64,000 nt of DNA. Source: Amycolatopsis endophytica (lineage in GTDB: Bacteria; Actinomycetota; Actinomycetes; Mycobacteriales; Pseudonocardiaceae). The stretch is from NCBI RefSeq assembly GCF_013410405.1, contig NZ_JACCFK010000001.1, positions 3,410,001 through 3,474,000 on the forward strand, in the 5' to 3' direction. Below, in pieces: positions 41,930-50,652 of the stretch. The notes beneath the pieces were generated by a model, which was given only the letters and a program-made list of their open reading frames with translations, was not told the DNA's origin and searched no databases. The position numbers and the translations under genes were made by a program. Every line of letters begins with the position of its first letter. Within the stretch, counting starts at the first letter, position 1.

Positions 41930-43431
41930 GCGGGCACCGGGTCCGGGAACAGGGGGCGCAGGCCCTCGTACAGACGCCGGTGGCGGCCGAAGATCTCGTC
42001 GTAGGTCGTGACGGCGGCCGGGTCGGGAGTGAACGTCTGGTCCACGGCCAGGAGCCCGACGGCCTCGGCGAGATCGGCCCACCACCCGACGCCGACTCCG
42101 GCGGCCAGTGCGGCACCGTAGGCGCCGCCCTCGGCGACTCCGGTGACGGTGACGGTCTCCCTGTCCAGGACGTCGGCGAGGATCTGCAGCCACAGCGACT
42201 CCTTGGTGGCGCCGCCCGAGGCCACCACCCGGTCGCAGGGGAGCCCGGCCTGCAGACAGACCTCGAGGATCTCGCGCATGTTCAGCACGACCCCTTCCAT
42301 CACGCTGCGCGCGAGGTGACCGAGGTGGTGCATCGGGGTGAGACCGACCCAGCTCGCCGAGGCCGCCGGGGCCACGTGCGGGGAACGTTCGCCGAGCAGG
42401 TAGGGCAGGAACAACAGGCCCTCCGAGCCCGGGCCGATGTCGCGGGCCAGCTTCGACAGCCGCTCCAGCGTGACCGGGTCGGCGGCGGTGGCCGGGGCCA
42501 GCGCGTCCCGCAACCACTGGAACGCCCCGCCGGCACTGAGCGAAACGCCCATGACGTGCCAGCGCCCCGGCTCGTTGCCGCAGGAGATCTGCACCCGCCC
42601 GCCGGGGTTGCCGGGGCACTGCGACGCACCGCCGGCGACGATCCCGGCGGTGCCGATCGTGAACCCGACCGGCCCGGCATCGAGCAAACCCATCGCCGTG
42701 GTCTGGATGACCGCGTCGCCGCCACCTCCGAACACCGGGGTGTTCGCGGGGATGTGCCACCGGGCGGCGAGCTCCGGCAGCACGGTGCCGGTCGCCTCGA
42801 CGGACTCGACGACATCGGGCAGCAGCGCCCGGTCGATGTCCAGCAGCCCCAGCAGTTCGTCGGACCAGCGGCGGTGGGCGACGTCGAACAGGCCGGTTCC
42901 CGACGCGTCGGAGACATCGGTCGCGTAGTCGCCGGTGAGCCTGAACCGCAGGTAGTCCTTGGGGTTGAGGATCCGGCGGGTGCGGGCGAAGTTCTCCGGC
43001 TCGTGCTCGCGGAACCACACGATCTTGCCACCCGTGAAACCCGGCAGCATCCGGTTGCGCGTCATGCGCAGCAGCTCGTCGAGCCCGCCGGCGCGTTCGG
43101 TGATCCACTCGCACTGGGGCGCGGCCCGCTGGTCGTTCCACAGGATGGCCCGGCGCAACGGAACGCCCGCGGCGTCGAGCGCGGTCAGCCCGTGCATCTG
43201 CCCGCACAGGCCGATTCCCGCGACCTCCCGGCCACCCTCGGGCAGCTCCGCGGTGACCGCGGCCAGTGCCTGGTCCGCGGCCGTCCACCAGTCGGCGGGG
43301 TCCTGCTCCGCCCAGCCGGGTCTGGTGGTGTGCACCGGGTAGTCGCGCAGTGCCTTGGCGACCACTTCACCCGTCGCCGACACCGCGATGACCTTGCACG
43401 CCGAGGTGCCCAGGTCGATACCGATCAGCAT
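41926..43431 (-). CDS. xylB: Xylulokinase (FGGY family)
   Basis: A 501-residue sugar kinase. The N-terminal phosphate motif is LIGIDLGTSACK; GLCGQMHGL is the xylulokinase-specific block; TIGTAGIV and ASGGATKESLWLQILADVLD are the conserved adenosine-site and FGGY C-domain segments. It phosphorylates D-xylulose, or a close ketopentose, to the 5-phosphate. It lies 27 bases downstream of the aldehyde dehydrogenase and is coupled to the HAD gene by a GTGA overlap. Supports the view of a pentitol pathway. Confidence 0.93.
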   Translation of the reverse strand: MLIGIDLGTSACKVIAVSATGEVVAKALRDYPVHTTRPGWAEQDPADWWTAADQALAAVTAELPEGGREVAGIGLCGQMHGLTALDAAGVPLRRAILWNDQRAAPQCEWITERAGGLDELLRMTRNRMLPGFTGGKIVWFREHEPENFARTRRILNPKDYLRFRLTGDYATDVSDASGTGLFDVAHRRWSDELLGLLDIDRALLPDVVESVEATGTVLPELAARWHIPANTPVFGGGGDAVIQTTAMGLLDAGPVGFTIGTAGIVAGGASQCPGNPGGRVQISCGNEPGRWHVMGVSLSAGGAFQWLRDALAPATAADPVTLERLSKLARDIGPGSEGLLFLPYLLGERSPHVAPAASASWVGLTPMHHLGHLARSVMEGVVLNMREILEVCLQAGLPCDRVVASGGATKESLWLQILADVLDRETVTVTGVAEGGAYGAALAAGVGVGWWADLAEAVGLLAVDQTFTPDPAAVTTYDEIFGRHRRLYEGLRPLFPDPVPA

Positions 43432-43458
43432 GGTGTTGCCGTCCTTTCACGCGCTTCA

Positions 43459-44910
43459 TTACGCGCCGTGGCGAAGCCTCACGTGCTTGAGCTGGAGGTA
43501 GGACTCGAGGCCCTCGGGGCCGTGCTCGGATCCGAACCCGCTTTCCCGGCGGCCGCCGTAGGGCGCGTTGATGATCCCGGCGTCGACGTTGTTGATGGCG
43601 ACGTTGCCGAAGTCCAGTTCGCCCGCGAGTGCGAAGGTTTCGCGGGTGTCGTTGGTGTAGGCGTAGGCGGCGAGACCGCCGGGCACGCGGTTGGCCCGGT
43701 CGATCGCGTCGGTGAGTTCGGTGAAGCGGGCGACGCCGACGGCGGGGCCGAACGTTTCCTCGGTCATGACGAGCGCGTCGTCGGGCGCATCGGCGATCAC
43801 GGTGGGGCGCAGGAACAGGCCGGGCCCCTCCAGCGGCCCGCCGCCCGCCACGATCCGCGCGCCGCGCTTGTCCGCGTCGGCGATGTGGTCGAGCGTGCGC
43901 CGGTAGGTCTCGTCCATCGTCAGCGAGCCGACATCGGCGGCGGGGTTCGCGAGCCCGTCGGCGACGGTGAGCGCGTCCGCGGCGGTGGCGAGGCCCTCGA
44001 CGAAGGCGTCGTACACCGAATCGTGCACGTAGATCCGGTTGATCGCGATGCAGATCTGGCCGGCGTTGCGGAACGCGCGGCGGGTCGCGCCCTGCACCGC
44101 GCCCGCCACGTCGGCCGATCCGGTGACGATCATCGGGCAGCTGCCGCCGAGTTCGAGGGACAGCCCGGTGACGCCGGTGACCGCGCGGTAGAGGGCCTGG
44201 CCCGTGGCGAGCGAGCCGGTGAACCCCACCTTCGCGACGTGCGGATGCGCCACCAGCGCCTGCCCGGTCGACCCGTCGCCGAAGACGATGTTGGCGACAC
44301 CCGGGGGCAGTGTCCGTGCGAGGCACTCCGAGAGCACCTGGGCGCAGCCCGGGGTGTACTCGGACGGCTTGATCACGATCGTGCACCCGGCGGCGACGGC
44401 GCCGGCCAGCTTCCAGCCGACGAGCTCGATCGGGTAGTTCCACGGCACGATCCCGGCCACGACGCCGAGGGGTTCCTTTTCCACGATGCTGGTGAAACCC
44501 GGTGTGTCGTTGGGGATCGTGCGGCCGTAGACGCGGGTGGCTTCTTCGGCGTAGTAGTGCAGCGCGGCGATGAACTTGCGGACCTCGCCCCGCGCCTCGT
44601 CCAGGGGCTTGCCCTGCTCGCGGGTGATCGCGGTGGCGAGGTCGTCGACCCGGCCCGCGCACGCCTCGCCGAGGCGGTGCAGGTGCGCGGCCCGCTCGGC
44701 CGGCACCGTGCGGCGCCAGGTGCGAAAGGCGTCCCCCGCGGCCCGCACGGCGGCGTCGACCTCGGATGCCGTGGCGCGCGGCGCTACCGCGACGACCTTT
44801 CCGGTGGCGGGATTGGTGCGCTCGATCCCCGGTCCCGCGCTGTCCTGCCAGGTCCCCGCGACGAAGTTCCGGCAGGTGAGCACGGAGCCGTCGGAGTCAT
44901 CGGCCTGCAT
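43459..44910 (-). CDS. NAD(P)+-dependent aldehyde dehydrogenase
   Basis: A 483-residue ALDH. The catalytic Glu lies in LELGGSCPMIV, the nucleophilic Cys in NAGQICIAINRIYV, and the cofactor-binding FTGSLATGQALYR and late EETFGPAVGVARF are typical of the succinate-semialdehyde/aldose type. First gene of the minus-strand sugar operon, with a FadR-type operator 41 bases upstream. It could oxidise a sugar or glycolaldehyde-type intermediate; the exact substrate is not evident. Confidence 0.9.
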   Translation of the reverse strand: MQADDSDGSVLTCRNFVAGTWQDSAGPGIERTNPATGKVVAVAPRATASEVDAAVRAAGDAFRTWRRTVPAERAAHLHRLGEACAGRVDDLATAITREQGKPLDEARGEVRKFIAALHYYAEEATRVYGRTIPNDTPGFTSIVEKEPLGVVAGIVPWNYPIELVGWKLAGAVAAGCTIVIKPSEYTPGCAQVLSECLARTLPPGVANIVFGDGSTGQALVAHPHVAKVGFTGSLATGQALYRAVTGVTGLSLELGGSCPMIVTGSADVAGAVQGATRRAFRNAGQICIAINRIYVHDSVYDAFVEGLATAADALTVADGLANPAADVGSLTMDETYRRTLDHIADADKRGARIVAGGGPLEGPGLFLRPTVIADAPDDALVMTEETFGPAVGVARFTELTDAIDRANRVPGGLAAYAYTNDTRETFALAGELDFGNVAINNVDAGIINAPYGGRRESGFGSEHGPEGLESYLQLKHVRLRHGA

Positions 44911-44950
44911 GGTGTCAACTCCCCTGAGGCACGCGGACGGACCGCGGCGA

Positions 44951-44976
44951 TCCGATCTTTGTATGATAATCGGACC
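44951..44976. promoter_or_regulatory. Operator A for the FadR-type regulator
   Basis: CTTTGTATGATAATCGGACC (44957-44976), flanked by the inverted arms TCCGAT (44951) and ATCGGA (44969). It matches the motif before the xylX gene at 16 of 20 positions and lies just upstream of the aldehyde dehydrogenase start. Confidence 0.7.
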
Positions 44977-45022
44977 TTAGAACGGGAAGTGCGAACAGCG
45001 CAAGAGGCGGCGGATACCGGTG

Positions 45023-45742
45023 TCAGGGGTGGACGGTGGTCGTCCGGTTCTCCGCCACCAGCCGGTCGCGGTGGCGCATCACCCGGCGGAGGTGGTTCTC
45101 GGTGGCGAAGCGGGCCCGCGACGGATCGCCCGCCGCGATCGCCTCGGCGATCTGCAGGTGCTCCTGCAGCGTGTTGGCCGACTCCGAGGGGTATCCGGGC
45201 CCGGTGCGGTAGGTGTCGCGCAGGAAGCCGTTGAGCGGGTGGATCACCAGTGAGAAGAACGGGTTGCCGCTCGCCGTCGCGACGATCTCGTGAAAGCGCA
45301 GGTCGGCGTCGAGGAATTCGTCGCGAGCGTCGGTCTGTTCGAGTGCGGCGGCCAACCGCCGGTTGGCTTCCTCGATCTCGGCGAGGTGCTGCTCGGTCCG
45401 CCGGGCCGCGGCCAGTTGCGCCATCTCGACCTCCAGCACCAGGCGCAGTTCGAGGAGCTGGGCGAAGGAGCCCTCGCTGCGGCGCATCAGCAGGCCGTAC
45501 TGCTCGGCGATCAGCCGTCCGTCGAGTTCCGCGACCGTCATCCCGCGTCCGGGCTTGACGGTGACCAGTCCACGCTGGATGAGCAGCCGGGCCGTCTCCC
45601 GCACCACCGTGCGCGAGACGTCGAAGCGGCGGGCGAGTTCGGCTTCCGTCGGAAGGCGGTCGCCGGGTGCCAGCCGCACGATCTCGTCCTGCAGTGTGTC
45701 CGCGAGGGTTTCCGACAGGCGCTGGTGGAGTGCTTCGGCCAT
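45023..45742 (-). CDS. GntR-family regulator, FadR/FCD subfamily
   Basis: A 239-residue regulator. The winged helix covers LQDEIVRLAPGDRLPTEAELARRF through SRTVVRETARLL, and the FCD ligand domain contains the metal-binding pattern DLRFHEIV... with later His residues (HLQIAEAI, ENHLRRVMRHRD). The ATG at 45742 gives the usual N-terminus; a longer open frame is not protein-like. It lies between the two sugar arms, and matching 20-base motifs precede each, so it probably represses both until a sugar acid binds. A TCGTACGA palindrome near its own start may allow autoregulation. Confidence 0.93.
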   Translation of the reverse strand: MAEALHQRLSETLADTLQDEIVRLAPGDRLPTEAELARRFDVSRTVVRETARLLIQRGLVTVKPGRGMTVAELDGRLIAEQYGLLMRRSEGSFAQLLELRLVLEVEMAQLAAARRTEQHLAEIEEANRRLAAALEQTDARDEFLDADLRFHEIVATASGNPFFSLVIHPLNGFLRDTYRTGPGYPSESANTLQEHLQIAEAIAAGDPSRARFATENHLRRVMRHRDRLVAENRTTTVHP

Positions 45743-45821
45743 GCGCAGATCGTACGACGAACCCCGCGGCCCTCCCCGTTGTACGCTGGACCTGCCCGTC
45801 CAGCGGGCCCGTTGACGGCAA

Positions 45822-45841
45822 CTTTGTACGATGATAGGACA
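45822..45841. promoter_or_regulatory. Operator B for the FadR-type regulator
   Basis: CTTTGTACGATGATAGGACA, 43 bases before the xylX start, matches operator A at 16 of 20 positions. It lies between the regulator gene and the plus-strand arm. Confidence 0.7.
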
Positions 45842-45884
45842 TTGTTGGCGTCCGTCGGGCGCGTGACGAGGAGGGCTGTCATCC

Positions 45885-47078
45885 ATGAATCTGCACGCCT
45901 ACGCCGGGTCCGTGCTCCCCGGCGACGCGGAGCGAGCCACCCTGGTGGCTCGCGTGTTCGATCCGGCGGCCGGCGGGCCGTGCGTCGCCGCGATCCGCGG
46001 AGACCGCGTCGTCGACCTGACCCCTGTCGTCCCGACCGTCTCCGAACTGCTGGACCGGCCCGACGCCGTTGCCCTCGTCCGCACGCACGAGGGGAGCCGC
46101 GACTGGGACCTGGCCGCCCTGCTGGCGGCCACCCTCCGACGTGACCGGACCGCTGCCCACCTGCTCGCCCCGGTGGACCTGCAGGTCCTCAAGGCGGCGG
46201 GCGTGACCTTCGTCCGCAGCATGCTCGAGCGCGTCATCGAGGAGCGCGCGAAGGGGGACCCGGGCCGGGCCGAGGACATCAGGGCCCGGATCGGTGAGGT
46301 CGTCCGCGGCCGGATCGCGCAGCTGCGACCGGGGTCGCCGGAGGCCGCCCGGGTCAAGGAGGTGCTGGTCGAGGAGGGCTTGTGGTCCCAGTACCTCGAA
46401 GTCGGCATCGGGCCGGATCCGGAGATCTTCACCAAGGCCCCTGTCCTGTCCGCCGTCGGCACGGGCGCCGAGATCGGGGTGCTGGCCCGCTCGACCTGGA
46501 ACAACCCGGAACCCGAACTCGTGCTCGCGGTCAGTTCCGCCGGCGTGCCGGTCGCCGCGGCACTGGGCAACGATGTGAACCTCCGCGACTTCGAGGGACG
46601 CAGCGCCCTGTTGCTCACCGAAGCGAAGGACAACAACGCCTCCTGTGCGATCGGGCCGTTCCTGCGGCTGTTCGACGACACCTTCACCCTGGACGACGCA
46701 CGAGGCACCGAGGTCGCGCTGGACATCACCGGTCCGGACGGGTTCACGCTGCACGGTGTGAACCCGGTGAGCGAGATCAGCCGCGATCTGGTGGACCTGG
46801 TCCGGCACGCGCACGGCACCCACCACAGCTACCCGGACGGGTTCGTCCTGTTCACCGGCACGATGTTCGCCCCGACCGAGGATCGCGGAGAAGCGGGGCA
46901 GGGCTTCACCCACCGGCAGGGCGACGTCGTCGCGATCAGCTCGCCCGCCCTGGGAACCCTGGTCAACGTCGTCACCACCGCGGAGGCGGCCGAGGACTGG
47001 ACGTTCGGCATCCGGGCGCTGATGGCCAACCTCGCCGCGCGGGGCCTGTTGGGCGCGACGGTGGAGGTGGCCTCGTGA
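45885..47078 (+). CDS. xylX: 2-keto-3-deoxypentonate dehydratase (XylX-type, FAH superfamily)
   Basis: A 397-residue enzyme of the fumarylacetoacetate-hydrolase superfamily whose sequence follows Caulobacter XylX closely: LLAPVDLQVLKAAGVTF, SMLERVIEERAKGDPG, EGLWSQYLEVGIGPDPEIFTK, WNNPEPE, GNDVNLRDFEGRSALLL and KDNNASCAIGPF. XylX dehydrates 2-keto-3-deoxy-D-xylonate (or arabinonate) to alpha-ketoglutarate semialdehyde, step four of the Weimberg pathway; the acidic residues in NNPEPE and GNDVN bind Mg2+. It ends in a GTGA overlap with the next gene. No sugar-acid dehydratase or lactonase is in the window. Confidence 0.9.
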   Translation: MNLHAYAGSVLPGDAERATLVARVFDPAAGGPCVAAIRGDRVVDLTPVVPTVSELLDRPDAVALVRTHEGSRDWDLAALLAATLRRDRTAAHLLAPVDLQVLKAAGVTFVRSMLERVIEERAKGDPGRAEDIRARIGEVVRGRIAQLRPGSPEAARVKEVLVEEGLWSQYLEVGIGPDPEIFTKAPVLSAVGTGAEIGVLARSTWNNPEPELVLAVSSAGVPVAAALGNDVNLRDFEGRSALLLTEAKDNNASCAIGPFLRLFDDTFTLDDARGTEVALDITGPDGFTLHGVNPVSEISRDLVDLVRHAHGTHHSYPDGFVLFTGTMFAPTEDRGEAGQGFTHRQGDVVAISSPALGTLVNVVTTAEAAEDWTFGIRALMANLAARGLLGATVEVAS

Positions 47079-48031
47079 CCAGGGTGGTCGTCACCGATCA
47101 CGCCTTCGGCGGCGTGGCGGACGAAGCCGCCGTCGCCGCACGGTTCGACGCGGAATTCTCGGTGCACGCCTGCCGCACCGAGGACGAGACGATCCAGGCC
47201 GTGGCCGGTGCCGACGTGGCGTTCGTGAACTTCGCCCCGGTGACCGATGCGGTGCTCGCCGCGCTGGCGCCCGGCGCGACGGTGATCCGCTACGGCATCG
47301 GTTACGACAACGTCGACGTCGCCGCCGCGCAGGCGCGGGGAATCGCGGTCGCCAACGTGCCGGACTACGGCAGCGACACGGTCGCCGATCACACCGTCGC
47401 GCTGCTGTTGACGCTGCTGCGCAAGATCCCGGCCTACGACCGCCGCGTCCGCGCGACGGGCTGGTGCGTCCCGCGTGATCTCGGGTCGCTTCCCGGGTTC
47501 GCCGACACCACGGTCGGACTGGTCGGGCTCGGCCGGATCGGGCTCGCCGTGCACCGCAGGCTCGCCCCGTTCGGTTTCCGGGTGGTGGCCCACGACCCGT
47601 ACGCCGAGCCGTCGGACGGTCTCACGCTCACCGACCTGGAGACGCTGCTGCGCGAGTCGCACGCGGTGTCACTGCACGCTCCACTGACGGAGGAGACGCG
47701 GCACCTGCTCGGCACCGCGGCGTTCGACCGGATGCGCGAGGGGGCGGTTGTGGTCAACACCTCGCGCGGCGGGCTGATCGACCACGACGCACTCGCCGGT
47801 GCGGTCCGGTCGGGCCGGGTGGCCGCGGCGGCGCTCGACGTGTTCGACACCGAGCCGCTCGCCACGGATTCACCCCTGCGCGATCTACCGGAAGTCCTGT
47901 TGACCCCGCACACGGCCTTCTACTCCGACAGTTCACTCGCCGCGCTGCAACGGCTGGCCGCCGAGGAGGCCGAGCGGGCGCTCGCGGGGAAACCGCTGCG
48001 CTGTCCCGTCACCGGAGGAGGTGCCCGATGA
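47075..48031 (+). CDS. D-isomer-specific 2-hydroxyacid dehydrogenase
   Basis: A 318-residue NAD(P)+-dependent dehydrogenase. The Rossmann fingerprint is VGLVGLGRIGLAVHRRL, the substrate Arg lies in VVNTSRGGLID, the catalytic Glu in VFDTEPL and the His in LTPHTAFYS. It is translationally coupled on both sides (GTGA and ATGA) between xylX and the semialdehyde dehydrogenase. This position suggests it reduces or oxidises a 2-keto sugar-acid intermediate, a role not part of the textbook Weimberg pathway; a phosphoglycerate- or glyoxylate-type substrate is also possible. Confidence 0.88.
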   Translation: MTRVVVTDHAFGGVADEAAVAARFDAEFSVHACRTEDETIQAVAGADVAFVNFAPVTDAVLAALAPGATVIRYGIGYDNVDVAAAQARGIAVANVPDYGSDTVADHTVALLLTLLRKIPAYDRRVRATGWCVPRDLGSLPGFADTTVGLVGLGRIGLAVHRRLAPFGFRVVAHDPYAEPSDGLTLTDLETLLRESHAVSLHAPLTEETRHLLGTAAFDRMREGAVVVNTSRGGLIDHDALAGAVRSGRVAAAALDVFDTEPLATDSPLRDLPEVLLTPHTAFYSDSSLAALQRLAAEEAERALAGKPLRCPVTGGGAR

Positions 48032-49563
48032 CCCGCGGGATCGATCCCCGCACCGGGGCCACGGTGGGCCCGGAAATCCCCGACACCACACCGGCGCAGG
48101 TGCGCGCGGCCTGCTCGCGGGCGGCGCAAGCCGCCCCGTGGCTGGCCGGGCTGCCCTTCGCCGAGCGCGCCGAACTGCTTGCCGCGCTCGGCCGGGCGCT
48201 GCGTGAACACCAGGATGAACTCTGCGCGCTCGCCGATGCCGAAACCGCGCTCGGGTCGCCACGTCTCACCGGCGAACTCGCCCGCACCGCCGCACAACTC
48301 GACCTGTTCGCGGAAGTGCTCCGTGACGGTGCGTTCTGCGAGGCGACACTGGACAGTCCCGACCCGGATGCCGTACCGCCGCACACCGACCTGCGTCGCA
48401 TGCTCGTCCCGCTCGGGCCGGTCGCGGTCTTCGCGGCGTCCAACTTCCCGTTCGCCTTCTCGGTGGCTGGCGGCGACACCGCGAGCGCTCTCGCCGCCGG
48501 ATGCCCGGTCGTGGTCAAGGCCCACCCCGGGCACCCGGGCCTGTCCGTGCGCACCGCCGAGATCCTGACCGAAGCCCTTGCCGCCGCCGGTGCTCCCGAC
48601 GGTGTCCTGACCCTGGTGCACGGGGAGCAGGCGGGGCGGGCGCTGGTGGCGGACCCGGCGGTGACCGCGGTCGGATTCACCGGCTCGCCCGGCGGCGGCC
48701 GCGCTCTGTTCGACGTCGCGATGTCCCGGCCCGATCCGATTCCCTTCTACGGTGAGCTGGGCAGCATCAACCCGGTCGTCGTCACCGCCGCCGCGGCCGC
48801 CGCCCGATCCGGGGAGATCGCGGAGGGCCTGGCGGGCAGCGCGATGCTCGGCAGCGGCCAGTTCTGCACCAAACCGGGTCTGGTGTTCGTGCCCTCGGCG
48901 GCCGGCCTGCCGCAGCGTGTCGCGGACAAGGTGGCCGAGGCGACGGTGACGCCGCTGCTCACCGCCCGGATCGCCACCGGTTACCGGGAGGGGCTGGACC
49001 GAATGCTGGAGGTGCCCGGAGTTCGCGCACTGCTCGACGGCCAGGCGTCCGCGGCCGACGGTCACCAGGTGGCCGCGCAGGTGGTGACCGTCGACGCCCA
49101 GGCGTTCATGGCGAACGCCGCGGTCCTGACCGAGGAGTGCTTCGGCCCGGTGACCGTCGTGGTGAGCTACTCGGCCCCGGACGAGCTCGCGGCCGCACTG
49201 GCCCTCGTCCCCGGGGCGCTGACCGGCACCCTGCACGCCGAGCCGGAGGACCCCGATGCCGCGCCCGCCGCGACGGCGCTGGCCGCCAGGGTCGGCCGTC
49301 TGATCCACAATGGATGGCCCACCGGTGTGGCGGTGACCTGGTCACAGCACCACGGCGGCCCGTCGCCCGCGACCACGGCGGTCCTGCACACGTCGGTGGG
49401 CGCCACGGCGATCCGGCGGTTCCTGCGTCCCCTCACCTACCAGGACGTGCCGGGGCACCTGCTGCCCGCCGCGCTGCGCGACGGCAATCCACTGGGCATT
49501 CCGCGCCGCGTCGACGGGAAGCTCACGCTGGGCGGCGTCGCGGGTCGCGGAGGAACTCCTTGA
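48028..49563 (+). CDS. Alpha-ketoglutarate-semialdehyde dehydrogenase (ALDH family)
   Basis: A 511-residue ALDH of the type that ends pentonate and glucarate degradation. It has PLGPVAVFAASNFPFAFSVAGGDTASALAAG, PVVVKAHPGHP, FTGSPGGGRALFD, catalytic Glu in YGELGSINPVVV, Cys in GSGQFCTKPGLV, and the specific C-terminal THNGWPTG-like INGWPTGVAVT region (here IHNGWPTGVAV). This pattern separates KGSA dehydrogenases from ordinary ALDHs. It converts KGSA to 2-oxoglutarate for the TCA cycle. ATGA overlap with the upstream gene. Confidence 0.9.
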   Translation: MTRGIDPRTGATVGPEIPDTTPAQVRAACSRAAQAAPWLAGLPFAERAELLAALGRALREHQDELCALADAETALGSPRLTGELARTAAQLDLFAEVLRDGAFCEATLDSPDPDAVPPHTDLRRMLVPLGPVAVFAASNFPFAFSVAGGDTASALAAGCPVVVKAHPGHPGLSVRTAEILTEALAAAGAPDGVLTLVHGEQAGRALVADPAVTAVGFTGSPGGGRALFDVAMSRPDPIPFYGELGSINPVVVTAAAAAARSGEIAEGLAGSAMLGSGQFCTKPGLVFVPSAAGLPQRVADKVAEATVTPLLTARIATGYREGLDRMLEVPGVRALLDGQASAADGHQVAAQVVTVDAQAFMANAAVLTEECFGPVTVVVSYSAPDELAAALALVPGALTGTLHAEPEDPDAAPAATALAARVGRLIHNGWPTGVAVTWSQHHGGPSPATTAVLHTSVGATAIRRFLRPLTYQDVPGHLLPAALRDGNPLGIPRRVDGKLTLGGVAGRGGTP

Positions 49564-49642
49564 TGAGGTCGCGCACGAGGACCAGCTGACACCGAGGTGA
49601 TCCCGCGGCCGGACCAGCGCGCGGCGTCCTCCACAGTGGACC

Positions 49643-50575
49643 TCAGGTGGTGGCGAGGAACAGCTCGATCAGGGCGAGCAGCGTTTCCGGCGCGTCTTCC
49701 TGCGGGAAATGGCCCACGCCGGGCAGTTCGACGACCGGGGCCTGCGGGAACGCGGCCCGGAACGCCGGGATGACGTACCGGGGCAGCAACGCCGTGTCAC
49801 GCATTCCTTCGACCAGTATCGCGGGTTTGGCCCGCAGGGCGGCGACCGCGTCCGGCTCCGGGGCGGGGTCCGGATCGTCCGGGGCGGGCGCGACGAGTTG
49901 CTGCGGGAACCGGATCACGCCGCGGCATTCGGCGCGGCTGGTGAAATGCGCGGAATAGGCGCGGATCCACGCCGGGGTGACGACCTCCGGGCGGGTGATG
50001 GTCTGCAGCGCGAGCATCAGGTGGGTCACGGTGTTCCCGGCGTTGCCGAGCACCTCCTCCAGCGTGCCCTCGGCGTGTGCCGCGCGGGCCCACCGGAACC
50101 ACGAGCTGTCGGCGAGATTGCCCGCCATCAAATCGTCGTAACCGGGCAGCCCGAGCGGCAGGACCGTGTTGGTGGCGACGATCCGCTCGATCCGCCCGGG
50201 GTGCCGCAGCGCGAACCCGGTGCCGATGGGGCCGCCCCAGTCGTGCAGCACCAGCGTGATCCGGTCGAGGTCCAGTTCACCCACCAGCAGCGCCTCCAGG
50301 TTGGCGATGTGCTCGCCCGCGAGGTAGGTGCGGTCGGCGGGGGTGGCGCTCTTGCCGAAACCCATGTGATCGGGCACCACGACGCGCTGTGCCCGGGACA
50401 GCGGGCCGATCAGGTGCCGCCACAGGTAGCCCCAGGTCGGTTCGCCGTGCAGCAGCACGATGACCGGTCCCGTCCGGGGCCCCTCGTCGACGTAGTGCTG
50501 GCGGAACCCGGCGGCCTCGGTGTAGCGGGCCGGGTAGGGCCAGGTGCCGTCGAAAGTCTCCTGCTCAGGAATCAT
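49643..50575 (-). CDS. Haloalkane dehalogenase-like alpha/beta hydrolase
   Basis: A 310-residue hydrolase. The oxyanion motif HGEPTWGYLWR, the nucleophile elbow HDWGGPIG (D112) with the following Trp for halide binding, the acid in EGMRDTALLP and the late His in PGVGHFPQED together follow the DhlA-type haloalkane dehalogenase subfamily better than epoxide hydrolases. It would hydrolyse a carbon-halogen bond. The start at 50575 is divergent from a WYL-type regulator with a dyad operator between. True activity needs assay. Confidence 0.85.
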   Translation of the reverse strand: MIPEQETFDGTWPYPARYTEAAGFRQHYVDEGPRTGPVIVLLHGEPTWGYLWRHLIGPLSRAQRVVVPDHMGFGKSATPADRTYLAGEHIANLEALLVGELDLDRITLVLHDWGGPIGTGFALRHPGRIERIVATNTVLPLGLPGYDDLMAGNLADSSWFRWARAAHAEGTLEEVLGNAGNTVTHLMLALQTITRPEVVTPAWIRAYSAHFTSRAECRGVIRFPQQLVAPAPDDPDPAPEPDAVAALRAKPAILVEGMRDTALLPRYVIPAFRAAFPQAPVVELPGVGHFPQEDAPETLLALIELFLATT

Positions 50576-50622
50576 CCATCTCCCTCTCGCGTGATCTTGG
50601 CGAGGAGGCTAGAGCCGCTTTC

Positions 50623-50639
50623 CTGACATCTGCTGTCAG
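50623..50639. promoter_or_regulatory. WYL-regulator operator candidate
   Basis: CTGACA-TCTGC-TGTCAG is a perfect 6-bp inverted repeat between the divergent dehalogenase and regulator genes, 14 bases before the regulator start. Such TGACA/TGTCA dyads are common next to YafY-type regulators. Confidence 0.65.
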
Positions 50640-50652
50640 TGGATGCGGCACA

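Noticed and set aside
49564-49642. Minus-strand fragment reading QLVLVRDLIKEFLRDP, like the end of a regulator
   Set aside because: Only ~20 residues, with no start or neighbouring match; too short to call a relic.
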